From assembly GCA_030830965.1 (NCBI GenBank), contig JAURLX010000007.1:1-34808 (forward strand): a stretch of DNA of 34,808 nt, in the 5' to 3' direction. Under the pieces are notes generated by a model. That model did not search any database. It saw only the letters and a list, made by a program, of their open reading frames with translations, and was not told where the DNA came from. Made by a program: the position numbers and the translations under genes. Source of the DNA: Verrucomicrobiota bacterium. Its GTDB lineage: Bacteria > Verrucomicrobiota > Verrucomicrobiia > Opitutales > UBA953. This document shows positions 23,393-32,207 of this stretch, in pieces. Each line of letters begins with the position of its first letter. Position 1 is the stretch's first letter.

Positions 23393-25717
23393 TCAGCTCC
23401 TGCCGCCGAATTTCCCGCCTCGTCCACGTCGCCGCTCCTCGCCCCGGTGCTTCTGTCCGTTCGGCTCTTCGGCCAGCCGGAAATCCACCTGTCGCTTGAA
23501 ACGATCGACCCGGTCGACCGTGACCTTGATCTGGGTCCCGGCCGAGAAGCGCCGGCCCGTGCGTCCGCCGGCGAGCACGTCGCCGCGGTCGTTCAGCCGG
23601 TAGTGGTCGTCCGTCATCGTCGAGATGTGCACCAGGCCGTAGGCGTTGGAGGCCGTGAGCTCGACCATCAGCCCGTGGGCGCGGACCTCCGTGACGGTGG
23701 CCTCAAAGACGTTCTTCCGTTCGCGCGAGACCTCGCGTTCGAACAGCTCGAGCAGCTTCACCTTCACCGAGTCGCGTTCCGCCTCCGAGCTGTTCCGCTC
23801 GGTCATCGAGACGTGCTCGCAGGTGCGGGCGAGCTCGCCGAGTCCCGGTGAGCGGGGCGGATCCTTGGGTGCGGACCGCACGCCGCGCCTGGCCAGCTGC
23901 GCGTCGAAGATGCGGTGCTCGACCAGGTCGGCGTAGCGCCGGATGGGCGATGTGAAGTGGGAGTAGTGGCGCTTCGCCAGGCCGAAGTGGCCGTCGGAGG
24001 AGGGCCGGTAGCAGGCCTGCTTGAGCGAACGGAGTAGCTGGATGCGGATTGCGTAGCCGTCCTCACGTGTCTTCAGGTCGCGCAGCAGCCTGACCATCTC
24101 GGTCCGGTGCGTGAGGTCGCCGACCTTGAAGCCCGTCGCGGCCAGCTCCTCCCGGAGCGCGGCGAGCTTCTCGGGGTCGGGCTCGTCGTGCACGCGGGAG
24201 ACATGGGGGACGGAGGCCTGGTCCAGGGACTTGGCCACGCACTCGTTGGCGAGCAGCATGTACTCCTCGATGAGCTGGTGCGAAGCGTCGTGCTCGACCA
24301 CCTCGGTGCGGTCCGCCCAGCCGTCCTTGTCGCAGTAGATCTTGATCTCCTTCATGTCGAGGTCCAGCGACCCCTTGCGGAAGCGTTCGGCGCGGAGCTT
24401 GGCGGCCACCGACCACAGGTCGGCGATCATCCCTCGCACCTCGTCGAGCTCCGCGTCGCCCAGCGAGGCCAGCGGTCGCCCGGGCGATCCGGTCTGGTGC
24501 GGGGGCGGGGCGGGCAGGGCGCGCACGGCCGCGTTGTCGTCGCCGCGGAGGAAGGCGAAGGCCTGCTTGTAGGTGAGGCGCTTCCGGCTGCGGATGACCG
24601 AGTTGGCGAAGTCCGTGCGCAGGAGGCGGGCCTCGGTGTCGAACTCGCAGACCACCGTCTTGACCAGCCGGTCCTCCGCCTCGACCAGCGAGCAGAGGCC
24701 GCTCGAGAGCGCGTGCGGCAGCATCGGTATGACCGTGCCGACGAGGTAGGTCGAGTTGCCGCGCTCGCGGGCCTCGACGTCGAGGGGCAAGCCCGGCCGG
24801 ACGTAGTGCGATACGTCGGCCACGTGGATGCCCACCCGGAGGCGTCCGTCGGGCAGCCGCTCGACCGAGAGCGCGTCGTCGAAGTCCTTGGCGTCGTCGG
24901 GGTCGATGGTGATGGTCGGGATCGCGCGGAAGTCCTCCCGGCCGGCGAGGTCGGCGGGGCGCACGGCGTCGCCGAAGGAGCCCGCCTCGGACTCGACGGC
25001 GGGCGGGAATTCGGGCCGCAGGCCGTAGCGCCGGAGAATCGCGAGGTATTCGGCCATCGGCGTGTGCGTCTCGCCGAGCACCTCGGTCAGCGTGCCCGTC
25101 GGGCTGAGGTTGCGCCGCTCCCAGGCGTCGAGCTTCACCACGACCTTGTCTTCCGCCCGGGGGGGCGGCGAGAGCCCGGAGCGGGCGGGGTCGCGCACGA
25201 GGATCTCGCGGGAGACGCGGGGGTCGTCCGGTACCACGTACCACTGGAGCCGGTTCCGGAAGAGCGTGCCGGTGAGCTGCGTGAGCGCGCGCCGGACGAC
25301 CCGCACGACCGTGCCCGAGCCCCAGTCGTCGCCGGCGCGGTCCCGACGGGCCGGACTGGCGCGCACGAGGACGCGGTCGCCGTGGAGGGCGACATGCGTG
25401 TCCGACGCGTCGACGTGCATCTGGTCGCGGGGGCGCCGGCCGGGCTCGGCGTCGAAGACCACGCGGGCCGAGCCGCTGGGGCGGAAGAGGATCGTGCCCT
25501 CGAGAAGGTTCTCCGCGGGGGCGCCGTCGCGGGGCAGCGCGAGCAGCGTCCCCTTGAGCACGACGACGGCGCCGGCCTTGAGGAGCCGGGGCATGACCCG
25601 GCGGAGCTGGGCGAGCTCCTTCTTGCCGCCGCCGAGGGCCTTCACGACGGCCTCGAGGCGCATGGGCCGGTAGCCGGGGCGGCCGAGGTAGTCGAGCAGC
25701 GTGCGTTCGGCGCTCAT
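23393..25717 (-). CDS. rnr: Ribonuclease R (VacB/RNase II family)
   Basis: This 774-aa 3'-to-5' exoribonuclease degrades structured RNA. An N-terminal winged-helix region (about 1-60) and cold-shock-type OB domains (about 70-250) are followed by the RNB catalytic domain with the metal-binding IDPDDAKDFDDA (271-282). Other RNB landmarks are ERGNSTYLVGTVIPMLPHAL and SHFTSPIRRYADL. An S1 RNA-binding domain lies near 665-755, and the tail is basic and Gly/Arg-rich (GEERRRGRGGKFGGRS). The length suits RNase R rather than the shorter RNase II. The ATG is one base from the stop of the upstream pyrophosphatase, so the two are cotranscribed. No tmRNA or smpB partner is in the window. Confidence 0.94.
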   Translation of the reverse strand: MSAERTLLDYLGRPGYRPMRLEAVVKALGGGKKELAQLRRVMPRLLKAGAVVVLKGTLLALPRDGAPAENLLEGTILFRPSGSARVVFDAEPGRRPRDQMHVDASDTHVALHGDRVLVRASPARRDRAGDDWGSGTVVRVVRRALTQLTGTLFRNRLQWYVVPDDPRVSREILVRDPARSGLSPPPRAEDKVVVKLDAWERRNLSPTGTLTEVLGETHTPMAEYLAILRRYGLRPEFPPAVESEAGSFGDAVRPADLAGREDFRAIPTITIDPDDAKDFDDALSVERLPDGRLRVGIHVADVSHYVRPGLPLDVEARERGNSTYLVGTVIPMLPHALSSGLCSLVEAEDRLVKTVVCEFDTEARLLRTDFANSVIRSRKRLTYKQAFAFLRGDDNAAVRALPAPPPHQTGSPGRPLASLGDAELDEVRGMIADLWSVAAKLRAERFRKGSLDLDMKEIKIYCDKDGWADRTEVVEHDASHQLIEEYMLLANECVAKSLDQASVPHVSRVHDEPDPEKLAALREELAATGFKVGDLTHRTEMVRLLRDLKTREDGYAIRIQLLRSLKQACYRPSSDGHFGLAKRHYSHFTSPIRRYADLVEHRIFDAQLARRGVRSAPKDPPRSPGLGELARTCEHVSMTERNSSEAERDSVKVKLLELFEREVSRERKNVFEATVTEVRAHGLMVELTASNAYGLVHISTMTDDHYRLNDRGDVLAGGRTGRRFSAGTQIKVTVDRVDRFKRQVDFRLAEEPNGQKHRGEERRRGRGGKFGGRS

Positions 25718-25718
25718 C

Positions 25719-27410
25719 TCAGGCGGCTCCGAGCAGCCGGCTCAGGAAGGGCATGAGCTGCTTCTTGCGGCTGACCACGCCGGGGAGGTCGAACACGTGC
25801 GGCGGCTGCTTCTGGGGGTAGGGGATGGTCTGCAGCACCGACTCCTCGCCGCGCACGAGCAGGAGCGAGCCCTGCGTGTCGATGTCGGTGACCAGCAGGC
25901 AGGAGAAGCTGAGGCCGTTCTCGCGGCGGTAGCGTTCGAGCGCCTCGAGCAGGCCTTCGCAGGCCTTCCAGAAGTTGCCGTACCCGAGCTCTTCGACCTG
26001 CGCGACGGAGAAGCGCCGGTCTCCCTCGGCGTACACCTTGCAGTCGGAGCGCACGGCGGCGTCGGGCGGGACGCTGGCGATCACCGATCCGGCGTTGAAG
26101 ATCATGTCGGCGAGCGCGCGGGGGTCGGCTTCGGCGATGCGTGCGAGCCAGTGCAGCAGCTCCGCATCGAGGGGCGTGCTGGTCGGGCTCTGGAGCAGCA
26201 GCGTGTCGGAGATGATGCCGCACATCATGAGCCCGGCCACCTGCGGGGAGGGCGTGAGGCCCCCGGTGCGGAACATGTCGGCCACGATGGAGCAGGTGGA
26301 GCCCAGGGGGCGGTTGAGGAACAGGATCGGCTGCGCGGTGTGGGGGTTGCCGAGGCGGTGGTGGTCGACGACCTCCGCGATCTCGACTTCGGCGGCCCCG
26401 TCGACTGCCTGGGAGAGCTCGTTGTGGTCGACGAGCACCAGCCGGGTGGCGATGGGCCGGAGGATGTCGGTCTTGGAGAAGACCCCGACCAGCCGGCCCT
26501 CCTCGTCCACGACGGGGAAGATGAGGGCGGAGGACTGCACGATGCGCCGTCGGACGACGGACAGCTTCTCCTGCGGGTGGAAGACGTGAGCGTCCTTCTG
26601 GACGAGGCCGCCCACCAGGGTCGAGGCCCGTACGGCCCAGGCGGTGGTGGCGCTGTCCGTGTCGGCGTAGGCCACCGAGACGCGGGCCGCGCGGGCGAGC
26701 GCGAGCACCTCGTCGCGCATGCGGTGGCCGCCGGTGACGATGATCAGGCGGACGCCCATCTCGATGGCGCGCCGGTGCACGTCGTCCCGGTCGCCCACGA
26801 CGATGACGCTCTTCGAGGTCGGGATGCCCTCGACGGTGGCGGACTTGCCGAAGGACTCCAGCTCCATGGCCGCGACCCGCACGTAGAGCTCGTCGACGGC
26901 GTCGGGGTCGAAGGCCGCGACCTCCGTGCCGATTGAGCCGATGATCGCGCGGATCGAGCTGGTGACCTTGCGCATCGAGGTCGCCCGCCGGGGCTTGGGG
27001 ATGAAGTAGTCGCCGAGGGCGAAGATGGAGACGTGGCCGGCGAGGCGGCCGTCTCGGCCGAGCACGGGGAGGGCGCGCACGTCGTGCTCGTCGAGGATCT
27101 CGAGGGCGCGCTCGCAGGTGTCGTCCACGGTCACCGTGAGCGGCGAACGCCGCATGATGTCCTCGACCCGAGGGGTCACCTCCCCCACGAACTCGGGCAG
27201 GGTGGCGCCGAAGCGCCTGAGGATGGCGTCGATGCGCGCGTTCGAGTTGCCGCAGCGCGCGGCCACGTAGCCCTCCTGCCCCGAGGCGCGCTTGAGCTCG
27301 GCGTAGGCGATGGCGGAGCAGATGGCGTCGGCGTCCGGGTTCTTGTGGCCGATGACGTAGGTCCTGGCGGGGGCCGTCTGCAGGGCGGAGGGGGTGGACG
27401 GGACAGGCAT
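25719..27410 (-). CDS. Manganese-dependent inorganic pyrophosphatase with CBS and DRTGG domains
   Basis: This 563-aa family II pyrophosphatase hydrolyses pyrophosphate. The DHH-type N-terminal motif GHKNPDADAI gives H22, D26 and D28. A CBS domain (about 83-135), a DRTGG-like domain (about 150-265) and a second CBS domain (about 268-320) are inserted in the DHH domain. The enzyme then resumes with VDHNE (327-331), DHH at 349-351, RPLGSTCSIVADMF and SDTLLLQSPTSTPLD (401 onward). CBS-type enzymes of this family are regulated by adenine nucleotides, and those with a DRTGG domain also bind diadenosine polyphosphates. That regulation is family knowledge, not seen here. Start ATG 27410 is preferred to upstream in-frame ATGs, which add a non-homologous basic stretch. 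It is followed one base later by rnr. Confidence 0.92.
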   Translation of the reverse strand: MPVPSTPSALQTAPARTYVIGHKNPDADAICSAIAYAELKRASGQEGYVAARCGNSNARIDAILRRFGATLPEFVGEVTPRVEDIMRRSPLTVTVDDTCERALEILDEHDVRALPVLGRDGRLAGHVSIFALGDYFIPKPRRATSMRKVTSSIRAIIGSIGTEVAAFDPDAVDELYVRVAAMELESFGKSATVEGIPTSKSVIVVGDRDDVHRRAIEMGVRLIIVTGGHRMRDEVLALARAARVSVAYADTDSATTAWAVRASTLVGGLVQKDAHVFHPQEKLSVVRRRIVQSSALIFPVVDEEGRLVGVFSKTDILRPIATRLVLVDHNELSQAVDGAAEVEIAEVVDHHRLGNPHTAQPILFLNRPLGSTCSIVADMFRTGGLTPSPQVAGLMMCGIISDTLLLQSPTSTPLDAELLHWLARIAEADPRALADMIFNAGSVIASVPPDAAVRSDCKVYAEGDRRFSVAQVEELGYGNFWKACEGLLEALERYRRENGLSFSCLLVTDIDTQGSLLLVRGEESVLQTIPYPQKQPPHVFDLPGVVSRKKQLMPFLSRLLGAA

Positions 27411-27432
27411 TTTCAAGGACTTCGGCGCAGGT

Positions 27433-27460
27433 GCGTCCGGGCGTTGTATGCCCCGGACGC
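27433..27460. repeat. Inverted repeat between the old yellow enzyme and pyrophosphatase genes
   Basis: gcgtccggg at 27433-27441 pairs perfectly with cccggacgc at 27452-27460 around a 10-base loop. It lies between the OYE stop (27508) and the pyrophosphatase start (27410). On the minus strand it is not followed by a T-run, so it is at best a weak terminator or an RNA end-protecting stem. Confidence 0.4.
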
Positions 27461-27507
27461 GCCGCAGGGAAGAGGGAAGTGCCGCTGAGCGGAAATGACG
27501 GACACGC

Positions 27508-28587
27508 TCAGTCCGCCGCTGGATAGTCGACGTAGCCCTTCGGCCCGGGCGCGTAGAAAGTCGACTCGTCCGGCACGTTGAGGGGCAGGCCGTCCCGGAG
27601 ACGCCTCGGCAGGTCCGGATTGGCGAGGAAGGGGACGCCGAACGCCACCGCATCGGCCCATCCCGCCTCGAGCGCCGCCTCTGCTTGGGCGCGATCGAAT
27701 CCGCCCGCGGTGACCATCGGCCCCTTGAAGCAGGCACGCAGCTCGCGCGGCCCGACGCCGTCCTTGGCGCCGTGCGCGACGTCCTGCGCCGTGACGCGCG
27801 TCACGTGGGCGTAGGCGAGGCCAATCGGCGAGAGCTCCCGCAGGAGATGTCCGAAGGTGGCCAGGGGATCGGAGTCTTTCATGTCGTTGAAGACGCCGCC
27901 GGGAGAGAGCCGGATGCCCACGCGCTCCGGCCCCCAGACGGAGCACACGGCGGAGGTGACTTCGAGCGTCAGGCGGCAGCGTCCGCGTAGGGAGCCGCCG
28001 TAGCCGTCGTCACGCCGGTTGGTGCCGTCGCGTAGGAATTGGTCGAGCAGGTAGCCGTTGGCGTTGTGGATCTCGACGCCGTCGAAGCCGGCTTCCTTGG
28101 CCAGGCGGGCGCCGCGCACGTATTCGGCCACGATGCCGGGCATCTCCTCGGTCTCCAAGGCGCGGGGTGTCACGTAGTCCGTCATTTCGGAGCCGGTCCA
28201 GACCTTACCGGCGGGCCGGATGGCGGAAGGCGCGACGGGCGCTTCGCCGCCGGGCTGGTAGGAGGGGTGCGAGACGCGGCCCACATGCCAGAGCTGGAGC
28301 ACGATGCGCCCGCCCGCCTCGTGCACGGCGCGGGTGATCTGGCGCCAGCCTTCCGTCTGCGCCTCGGTGTAGATGCCCGGGGTGTCCGGATAGCCGTGCC
28401 CCCGGGGCGAGACCGTCGTCGCCTCGGAGATGATCAGCCCCGCGGTGGCCCGTTGGGCGTAGTACCGCGCCATGAGCTCCGTCGGCACGTTGCCGGCGCC
28501 CGCGCGGCAGCGGGTGAGCGGAGCCATCAGGACGCGATGGGGCGCCTCGATGGCTCCGAGACGGCAGGGGGAGAAGAGTTTGGACAT
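27508..28587 (-). CDS. Old yellow enzyme family FMN oxidoreductase (alkene reductase)
   Basis: This 359-aa flavoprotein belongs to the OYE/NemA group, which reduces activated C=C bonds and some nitro or nitrate ester compounds with NADPH. The FMN-binding start MAPLTRCRA (from residue 21), the substrate-activating pair H174 and N177 with Y179 (EIHNANGYLLDQFL), and RVGIRLSPGG are visible. TAGGFD and the segment ending DAVAFGVPFLANPDLPRRL complete the (beta/alpha)8 barrel. The length fits. It lies 39 bases after nuoI on the same strand, so it may be read with the nuo genes, an unusual neighbour. The start context is cttcttccatg, again pyrimidine-rich. The physiological substrate cannot be told from sequence. 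Confidence 0.93.
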   Translation of the reverse strand: MSKLFSPCRLGAIEAPHRVLMAPLTRCRAGAGNVPTELMARYYAQRATAGLIISEATTVSPRGHGYPDTPGIYTEAQTEGWRQITRAVHEAGGRIVLQLWHVGRVSHPSYQPGGEAPVAPSAIRPAGKVWTGSEMTDYVTPRALETEEMPGIVAEYVRGARLAKEAGFDGVEIHNANGYLLDQFLRDGTNRRDDGYGGSLRGRCRLTLEVTSAVCSVWGPERVGIRLSPGGVFNDMKDSDPLATFGHLLRELSPIGLAYAHVTRVTAQDVAHGAKDGVGPRELRACFKGPMVTAGGFDRAQAEAALEAGWADAVAFGVPFLANPDLPRRLRDGLPLNVPDESTFYAPGPKGYVDYPAAD

Positions 28588-28626
28588 GGAAGAAGCAGGG
28601 ACGACGGTCCGTCCCGCGCAGGCGGC

Positions 28627-29172
<546 letters not shown>

Positions 29173-29181
29173 GACGTGGGA

Positions 29182-30282
29182 TCAGCCTTTGTAGGCGTAC
29201 CAGGCGAAGTAAGCGAGGAGGTTGACGATGGCGGCGGGGAGCAGCACGCGCCAGCCGATCCGCATCACCTGGTCGTAGCGGAAACGGGGCACGGTCCAGC
29301 GGACCCAGACGAAGAAGAAGAGGAAGAAGGCCAGCTTGAGGAAGAAGGCCGCCAGCCCGGCGAGGGTGGCCACGACGCCGGTGCCGACGGTCGGCAGCCA
29401 GGGCAGCACGTGCCACCCGCCGAGGAACATCAGGATGAAGAGCGACGAGCCGATGACCATGTGCCCGTATTCCGCCACGAAGAAGAGGCCGAACTTGAAC
29501 GAGCCGTATTCGGTGTGGAAGCCGCCCACGAGGTCGGTCTCCGACTCGGGCATGTCGAAGGGGTGGCGGTTGGTCTCGGCGAAGACGCAGATGAGGAAGA
29601 TCAGCGCGGCCAGCGGATGGCCCAGCACGTTCCAGGCGCCCTTCTGCGAATCGACGATCGCGACCAGGCTGAGCGGGCTGTCGACGCCCGGCGCGGCGGT
29701 CGCGAGGAAGACGGTGAGGACCGAGAGGCCCATCGCCAGCTCGTAGGAGATGAGCTGGGCGGAGCCGCGCACGGCGCCGAGGAAGGGGTACTTCGAGTTG
29801 GCGGACCAGCCGGCGAGCGCGATGCCGTAGACGCCGAGGGAGCTGATCGCGAACATGAACAGGACGCCGACATCGGCGCCCGGGCAGAGCGCGATGACGT
29901 TGCCGTCCGGCAGGCGCCCGAAGGGCAGCATGACGACCGTCGCGAGCGCGGGCGCGAGGGCGACGATCGGCGCGAGGACGTAGTAGCCCTTGCGCACGTG
30001 TCCCGGGAGCGGATCCTCCTTGAAGAGGAACTTGAGCCCGTCGGCCGCGGGCTGGATGAAGCCGCCCTTCATCAGGAAGGTGCCGAGCAGGGGTATCCAG
30101 GCGATGAGCGGGTGGCTGGTTCGGTTCGGTCCGATGCGGCCTTGGATCCAAGCGGAGGCCTTGCGCTCGAGGAGCACGGAGTAGCCGGCGATGGTCATGA
30201 GCACGCCGATGACGATCACGCCCCGCGAGGCCGCGAAGGGCCAGGACGGCGAGGCAAGGAGGTCGAGCAGGAAGGATTCCAT
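29182..30282 (-). CDS. nuoH: NADH-quinone oxidoreductase subunit H
   Basis: This 366-aa membrane subunit of complex I helps form the quinone-binding pocket. Eight or so hydrophobic helices are spread over the length. The conserved acidic segment CVFAETNRHPFDMPESETDL, then GGFHTEYGSFKFGLFFVAEY, is the family hallmark. Another hallmark is the N-terminal LERKASAWIQGRIGPNRT. The start is the ATG at 30282, four bases from the nuoG stop; a longer open frame upstream is only the overlapping nuoG end. It lies between nuoG and nuoI in the usual order. Confidence 0.95.
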   Translation of the reverse strand: MESFLLDLLASPSWPFAASRGVIVIGVLMTIAGYSVLLERKASAWIQGRIGPNRTSHPLIAWIPLLGTFLMKGGFIQPAADGLKFLFKEDPLPGHVRKGYYVLAPIVALAPALATVVMLPFGRLPDGNVIALCPGADVGVLFMFAISSLGVYGIALAGWSANSKYPFLGAVRGSAQLISYELAMGLSVLTVFLATAAPGVDSPLSLVAIVDSQKGAWNVLGHPLAALIFLICVFAETNRHPFDMPESETDLVGGFHTEYGSFKFGLFFVAEYGHMVIGSSLFILMFLGGWHVLPWLPTVGTGVVATLAGLAAFFLKLAFFLFFFVWVRWTVPRFRYDQVMRIGWRVLLPAAIVNLLAYFAWYAYKG

Positions 30283-30286
30283 CGGC

Positions 30287-31936
30287 TCAGGCGGGGGTCG
30301 CGACCTTGAGGAGACGGCCCTCGGGGAAGCGGAGTCTGGACCAGGCGGAGCCGTCGAGCTGGACGCCTTCCGCGGGGAGCTTCGCACCGTCGAGCCCCGT
30401 GAGCTGGGGCAGGGCGGAGAGGTCCTGCCAGACAAGGCCGGCGTCCGCGCCGGCGAGCCGGGCGAGCGTGAGCGCGTCGGGCATCACGCCGGCGGGACCG
30501 GGCACGGCCTGAGCGAAGGCCTGCAATCGGAACTGGCAGTTGATGAACGTCCCGTGCTTCTCGAAGACCGTCAGTCCAGGGATGACGACCTCGGCCGCGG
30601 CCGTCGTGGCATCGGCGTGCGTCCCGATGACGACCGTGCGGACCTTGGCGAGAAGCGTCGCGGAGAGGCCGAGGGCGGTCACGTCCTCGCGGCAGATGAG
30701 CAGCGCGCGCACCTTGCCGGACTCGATGTCGGCGGCGAGCGCGCGCAGGTCGGCGTCGGCCTCGCGTGCGGTGAGGCCGGTCACGAGCGCGCCGCGGAAG
30801 TTCGGGGTGCGGTCCTCGGAGACCAGCAGACCATCTCCCTTGCCGACGTGGGCGGGGACGTAGGCGGCCGCGCCGCGCGCCGAGACGATGCGGGCGAGGA
30901 GTCCCTGCTCCTCGACGGAGAGGCGTCCGGAGCCCACGACGGCGAGCGGGCCGGCGGCGAGCACCTCCGAGGCGGCGGCGAGGGCCTCCTCCGCGGTCGC
31001 GCGCGCCCCGCGCACCGTGGCGTGACGCAGGCGGTTCTCCGCCGTGACCTGCTTGTAGAGTTCGCGACCCGAATCGGCCATCCAAGTGTCGTTCACCGCG
31101 TCATTGCGGCGAGGCGTGATGCGATGGATCACGCCTTCGCGCGACCAGACGATGGTGTTGGCGCCAGCCGAGGACTCCGTGTCGACGCTCGGCGTCTGCT
31201 TGAGGAACCAGACCCGCATCTTGAAGCGGAAGTCGGTGCTGGTGAGCGCGCCGACGGGGCAGATGTCGACCGTGTTGAGCGAGTAGTTGTGGTCGAGCTC
31301 GCGGCCGGGGAAGCAGGTCAGCGTATTGAACGAGCCGCGGTTGACGAAGCCCAGCACGGGGTCCTTGGCGACCTCGGAGGTGAAGCGCACGCAGCGCGAG
31401 CAGAGGATGCAGCGCTCGTCGTCGAGCGTGACGCGCGGCCCGAGGCGCGAGCGCTTCGGCTTGGCGTTCTTCTCGTGGTCGTAACGCGAGGCGCCGCGAC
31501 CGTATTCGGCCGAGTATTCCTGCAGCTTGCATTCGCCCGCCTGGTCGCAGATCGGGCAGTCGAGCGGATGGTTGACCAGGAGCATCTCCGTCACGCCCTC
31601 GCGGCACGACTTCACCACCGGCGAATCGAGCTTCACGTGCAGGCCGGGCGAGACCGTGGTCGCGCAGGCGATGGCCGGCTTGGGCTGCCAGCCGATCTTG
31701 GGCTTCCCGTTCTCAAGAATGACCTCGTTGGTGGCGCGGTCGCGCATCGGCGAGCCGAGCTCGACGAGACACATGCGGCAGTTGCCTGCCACCGGCAGCT
31801 TCGGGTGGTAGCAATAATGGGGCACCTCGCGGCCGATCCGGCCCAGCACGTCGACCAAGTTGGCCCCCGCCGGCACCAGATGCTCCACCCCGTCCACGTT
31901 GATGGCTACCAGGGAGGGCTTGTTGTCGGTGACCAT
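30287..31936 (-). CDS. nuoG: NADH-quinone oxidoreductase subunit G (short form)
   Basis: This 549-aa subunit carries complex I Fe-S clusters. The [2Fe-2S] set is C42, C53, C56, C91. The next cluster is bound by H123-C127-C130-C136 (HPLDCPICDQAGEC), and the third by C176-C179-C182 with C226 (CILCSRC ... DICPVG). The region that would hold the extra N7 cluster of E. coli NuoG has no Cys. The molybdopterin-like C-terminal domain is short compared with the roughly 900-aa E. coli protein. The frame runs clean to a stop four bases before nuoH, so this is a short form, not a break. ATG 31936 is preferred over 32026, since homology begins at VAINVDG. It is the first gene of the nuoGHI run. Confidence 0.93.
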   Translation of the reverse strand: MVTDNKPSLVAINVDGVEHLVPAGANLVDVLGRIGREVPHYCYHPKLPVAGNCRMCLVELGSPMRDRATNEVILENGKPKIGWQPKPAIACATTVSPGLHVKLDSPVVKSCREGVTEMLLVNHPLDCPICDQAGECKLQEYSAEYGRGASRYDHEKNAKPKRSRLGPRVTLDDERCILCSRCVRFTSEVAKDPVLGFVNRGSFNTLTCFPGRELDHNYSLNTVDICPVGALTSTDFRFKMRVWFLKQTPSVDTESSAGANTIVWSREGVIHRITPRRNDAVNDTWMADSGRELYKQVTAENRLRHATVRGARATAEEALAAASEVLAAGPLAVVGSGRLSVEEQGLLARIVSARGAAAYVPAHVGKGDGLLVSEDRTPNFRGALVTGLTAREADADLRALAADIESGKVRALLICREDVTALGLSATLLAKVRTVVIGTHADATTAAAEVVIPGLTVFEKHGTFINCQFRLQAFAQAVPGPAGVMPDALTLARLAGADAGLVWQDLSALPQLTGLDGAKLPAEGVQLDGSAWSRLRFPEGRLLKVATPA

Positions 31937-32207
31937 GCTCGGCAAAGGTGATTTGGAAGAAGGGCAACCCCCGGAAGTCAGCAAGGTGAAAGGGTGGAAA
32001 AACCCTCCTAAACCCGCTAAATTCATAGAAGGGATTAGTCACGCTGTTTAATGAAAGAAAACAATCTTAAATTTAAGTTAAAGATGATTTCAGTCATTTA
32101 AGGCCAGGATGCTCTTACTTCAACCGTCATTACTTATTATACGGACTAAAACTATTCTCCGTTTATGTGGTTTTTATGACGCCTAAAATAGCACAAAACT
32201 CTCAGCC
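31937..32207. promoter_or_regulatory. AT-rich divergent region between nuoG and the adhesin gene
   Basis: These 271 bases hold no gene and include a marked AT-rich block at about 32045-32160. Seen in it are a perfect palindrome cttaaatttaag (32066-32077), the sequence aaacaatcttaaa (32059-32071), which echoes the repeats at 14349 and 14379, and tattat (32135-32140), which could be a -10 for the plus-strand gene. No convincing -35 was found for either direction. A short stem agggt/accct sits in the nuoG leader near 31984-31999. Confidence 0.45.

Noticed and set aside
24107-25756. Plus-strand frame of 549 codons opposite rnr
   Set aside because: It is the antisense of the catalytic RNase R gene with no recognisable domain.
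28598-28615. Small hairpin gggac/gtccc between nuoI and the old yellow enzyme
   Set aside because: The stem is five bases with no T-run; too weak to call a terminator.
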